A stretch of DNA of 6,629 nt, from contig CAMBGO010000138.1 of the NCBI GenBank assembly GCA_945866165.1, positions 1-6,629 of the forward strand, read 5' to 3'. The stretch comes from Chitinophaga pinensis. GTDB taxonomy: Bacteria > Bacteroidota > Bacteroidia > Chitinophagales > Chitinophagaceae. The translations under genes and the position numbers were made by a program. The notes beneath the pieces were generated by a model. That model worked only from the letters and a program-made list of their open reading frames with translations, had not been told where the DNA came from and searched no databases. Positions 5,836 to 6,629 of the stretch are shown piece by piece; the first letter of the stretch is position 1; each line of letters starts with the position of its first letter.

Positions 5836-6629
5836 ATGTCAGTTTTAATATTTACAGAACACAGTGAAGACAGTATAAAAAAATCATCCTTAGAATCAAT
5901 TTCTTATGGAGTTGCTTTGGCATCAACATTAAACACCGAAGCAATTTCATTGGTAATCGGCAATACAAATGCCTCTCTACCTTCTTTAGGAGATGTTGGA
6001 ATAAAAAAAGTGCTACACGCAAATAATGCAGGCATCAACTTATCTGACACGGAGCAACTAACAAAAATTATTTGTGATGTTGCATTAAAAAATGATTCTA
6101 CGGTTGTTATTTTCTCAAATACCATCACAGCAAAAGGAATTGCCCCCCGGGTATCCGTTCGTTTAAAGGCAGGACTGGTAACTGGTGTTATTGCATTGCC
6201 AGAGCTATCAAATGGTTTTAACGTAAAGAAAAATGTTTTTTCAGGAAAAGCATTTGCAGAGATTTCAATCTTAACTGAAAGAAAGGTGCTTTCCTTGAAT
6301 CCAAATTGCTTTGAAATACACAAAACAGGCGGATCCGCAGAAGTAGTTTCAATACAAACTGATGTGCCGGAATCTTCTATAAAAGTTATATCAGTAAACA
6401 GAATTGAAGGTGAAATTCCGCTAGCAGAAGCTGAAAAAGTAGTAAGTGCAGGTAGGGGACTAAAAGGTCCTGAAAACTGGGGCATGGTGGAAGAATTAGC
6501 AAAATTATTAGGGGCCGCAACTGCTTGCAGCAGGCCTGTTTCAGACTCCGATTGGAGACCACACCATGAGCATGTTGGACAAACAGGACTGTCAATTGCA
6601 CCCAATCTCTACATAGCCATCGGTATTTC
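5836..6629 (+). CDS. etfA: Electron transfer flavoprotein subunit alpha, 3' end outside the window
   Basis: EtfA carries the redox-active FAD of the electron transfer flavoprotein and pairs with EtfB. The frame is open from the ATG at 5836 to the window edge, giving 264 residues of a protein usually about 310-325 long. The N-terminal ETF domain (about 1-185) begins MSVLIFTEHSED and includes SNTITAKGIAPRVSVRL (94-110), the conserved subdomain in which an arginine follows AP. The C-terminal FAD-binding domain starts near 200. It contains SAGRGLKGPENW (204-215), LGAATACSRPVSDSDW (225-240) with the Ser-Arg pair 232-233, and VGQTG (247-251) followed by SIAPNLYIAIGI (253-264). The missing part should include the GAIQH-type motif and the last FAD contacts. 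The gene is spaced 10 nt from etfB and needs no promoter of its own. No frameshift or lost cofactor residue is seen in the visible part. Confidence 0.96.
   Translation, partial: MSVLIFTEHSEDSIKKSSLESISYGVALASTLNTEAISLVIGNTNASLPSLGDVGIKKVLHANNAGINLSDTEQLTKIICDVALKNDSTVVIFSNTITAKGIAPRVSVRLKAGLVTGVIALPELSNGFNVKKNVFSGKAFAEISILTERKVLSLNPNCFEIHKTGGSAEVVSIQTDVPESSIKVISVNRIEGEIPLAEAEKVVSAGRGLKGPENWGMVEELAKLLGAATACSRPVSDSDWRPHHEHVGQTGLSIAPNLYIAIGI

Noticed and set aside
5904..6605. A 233-codon open frame on the minus strand opposite etfA
   Set aside because: It lies wholly inside the securely identified etfA frame and runs antisense to it. Its translation shows no recognisable domain and is rich in Ser, Thr, Pro and Phe, as expected of a reverse-strand shadow.
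1..6629. Mobile element, defence island, CRISPR array or biosynthetic cluster
   Set aside because: There is no transposase, integrase, nuclease, repeat array, tRNA-linked boundary or composition shift. All genes but the GNAT and TPR proteins fall into well-known chromosomal families.

Overview
The window looks like ordinary chromosomal DNA from a member of the Bacteroidota. The evidence is AT-rich composition and A/T-rich leaders mostly without Shine-Dalgarno sequences. There is also a TAnnTTTG-type -7 element ahead of etfB, and a lipoprotein whose cysteine is followed by a KKEDE surface-export-like signal. The protein sequences feel most like Chitinophagaceae or relatives, but that finer placement is an impression and not shown by any single feature. 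I see no mobile element, CRISPR array, tRNA, rRNA or phage gene.

Left part (1-1070, + strand): the 3' end of rlmH, a 23S rRNA pseudouridine methyltransferase, is followed 10 bp later by a rhomboid intramembrane serine protease with its catalytic residues intact. A 225-bp convergent spacer follows. It holds a palindrome cluster just after the rhomboid stop and a strong hairpin with A-tract and T-tract flanks that can terminate transcription in both directions.

Middle (1092-4971, - strand, read right to left): a small TPR protein, tilS (tRNA-Ile lysidine synthetase) and a GNAT acetyltransferase lie close together as a probable operon. TPR and tilS are separated by only 3 nt and share a reading frame. 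After an AT-rich 162-bp gap comes a surface-type lipoprotein of the choice-of-anchor I (MSP130-like beta-propeller) family, which ends at the shared terminator.

Right part (4972-6629, + strand): a 107-bp divergent promoter region holds a TATATTTG box and a GTTGT-TTCG-ACAAC dyad. It leads into etfB and etfA, the two subunits of electron transfer flavoprotein, which carries electrons from acyl-CoA and related dehydrogenases towards the quinone pool. etfA runs off the window within its FAD-binding domain.

The genes are mainly housekeeping: rRNA and tRNA modification plus central electron transfer. The least understood are the choice-of-anchor I lipoprotein, the GNAT protein and the TPR protein. 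I do not find convincing evidence of a new multi-gene system. The points most worth a second look are the etfB leader dyad, the surface lipoprotein, the etfB recognition-loop substitution and the in-frame TPR/tilS junction.
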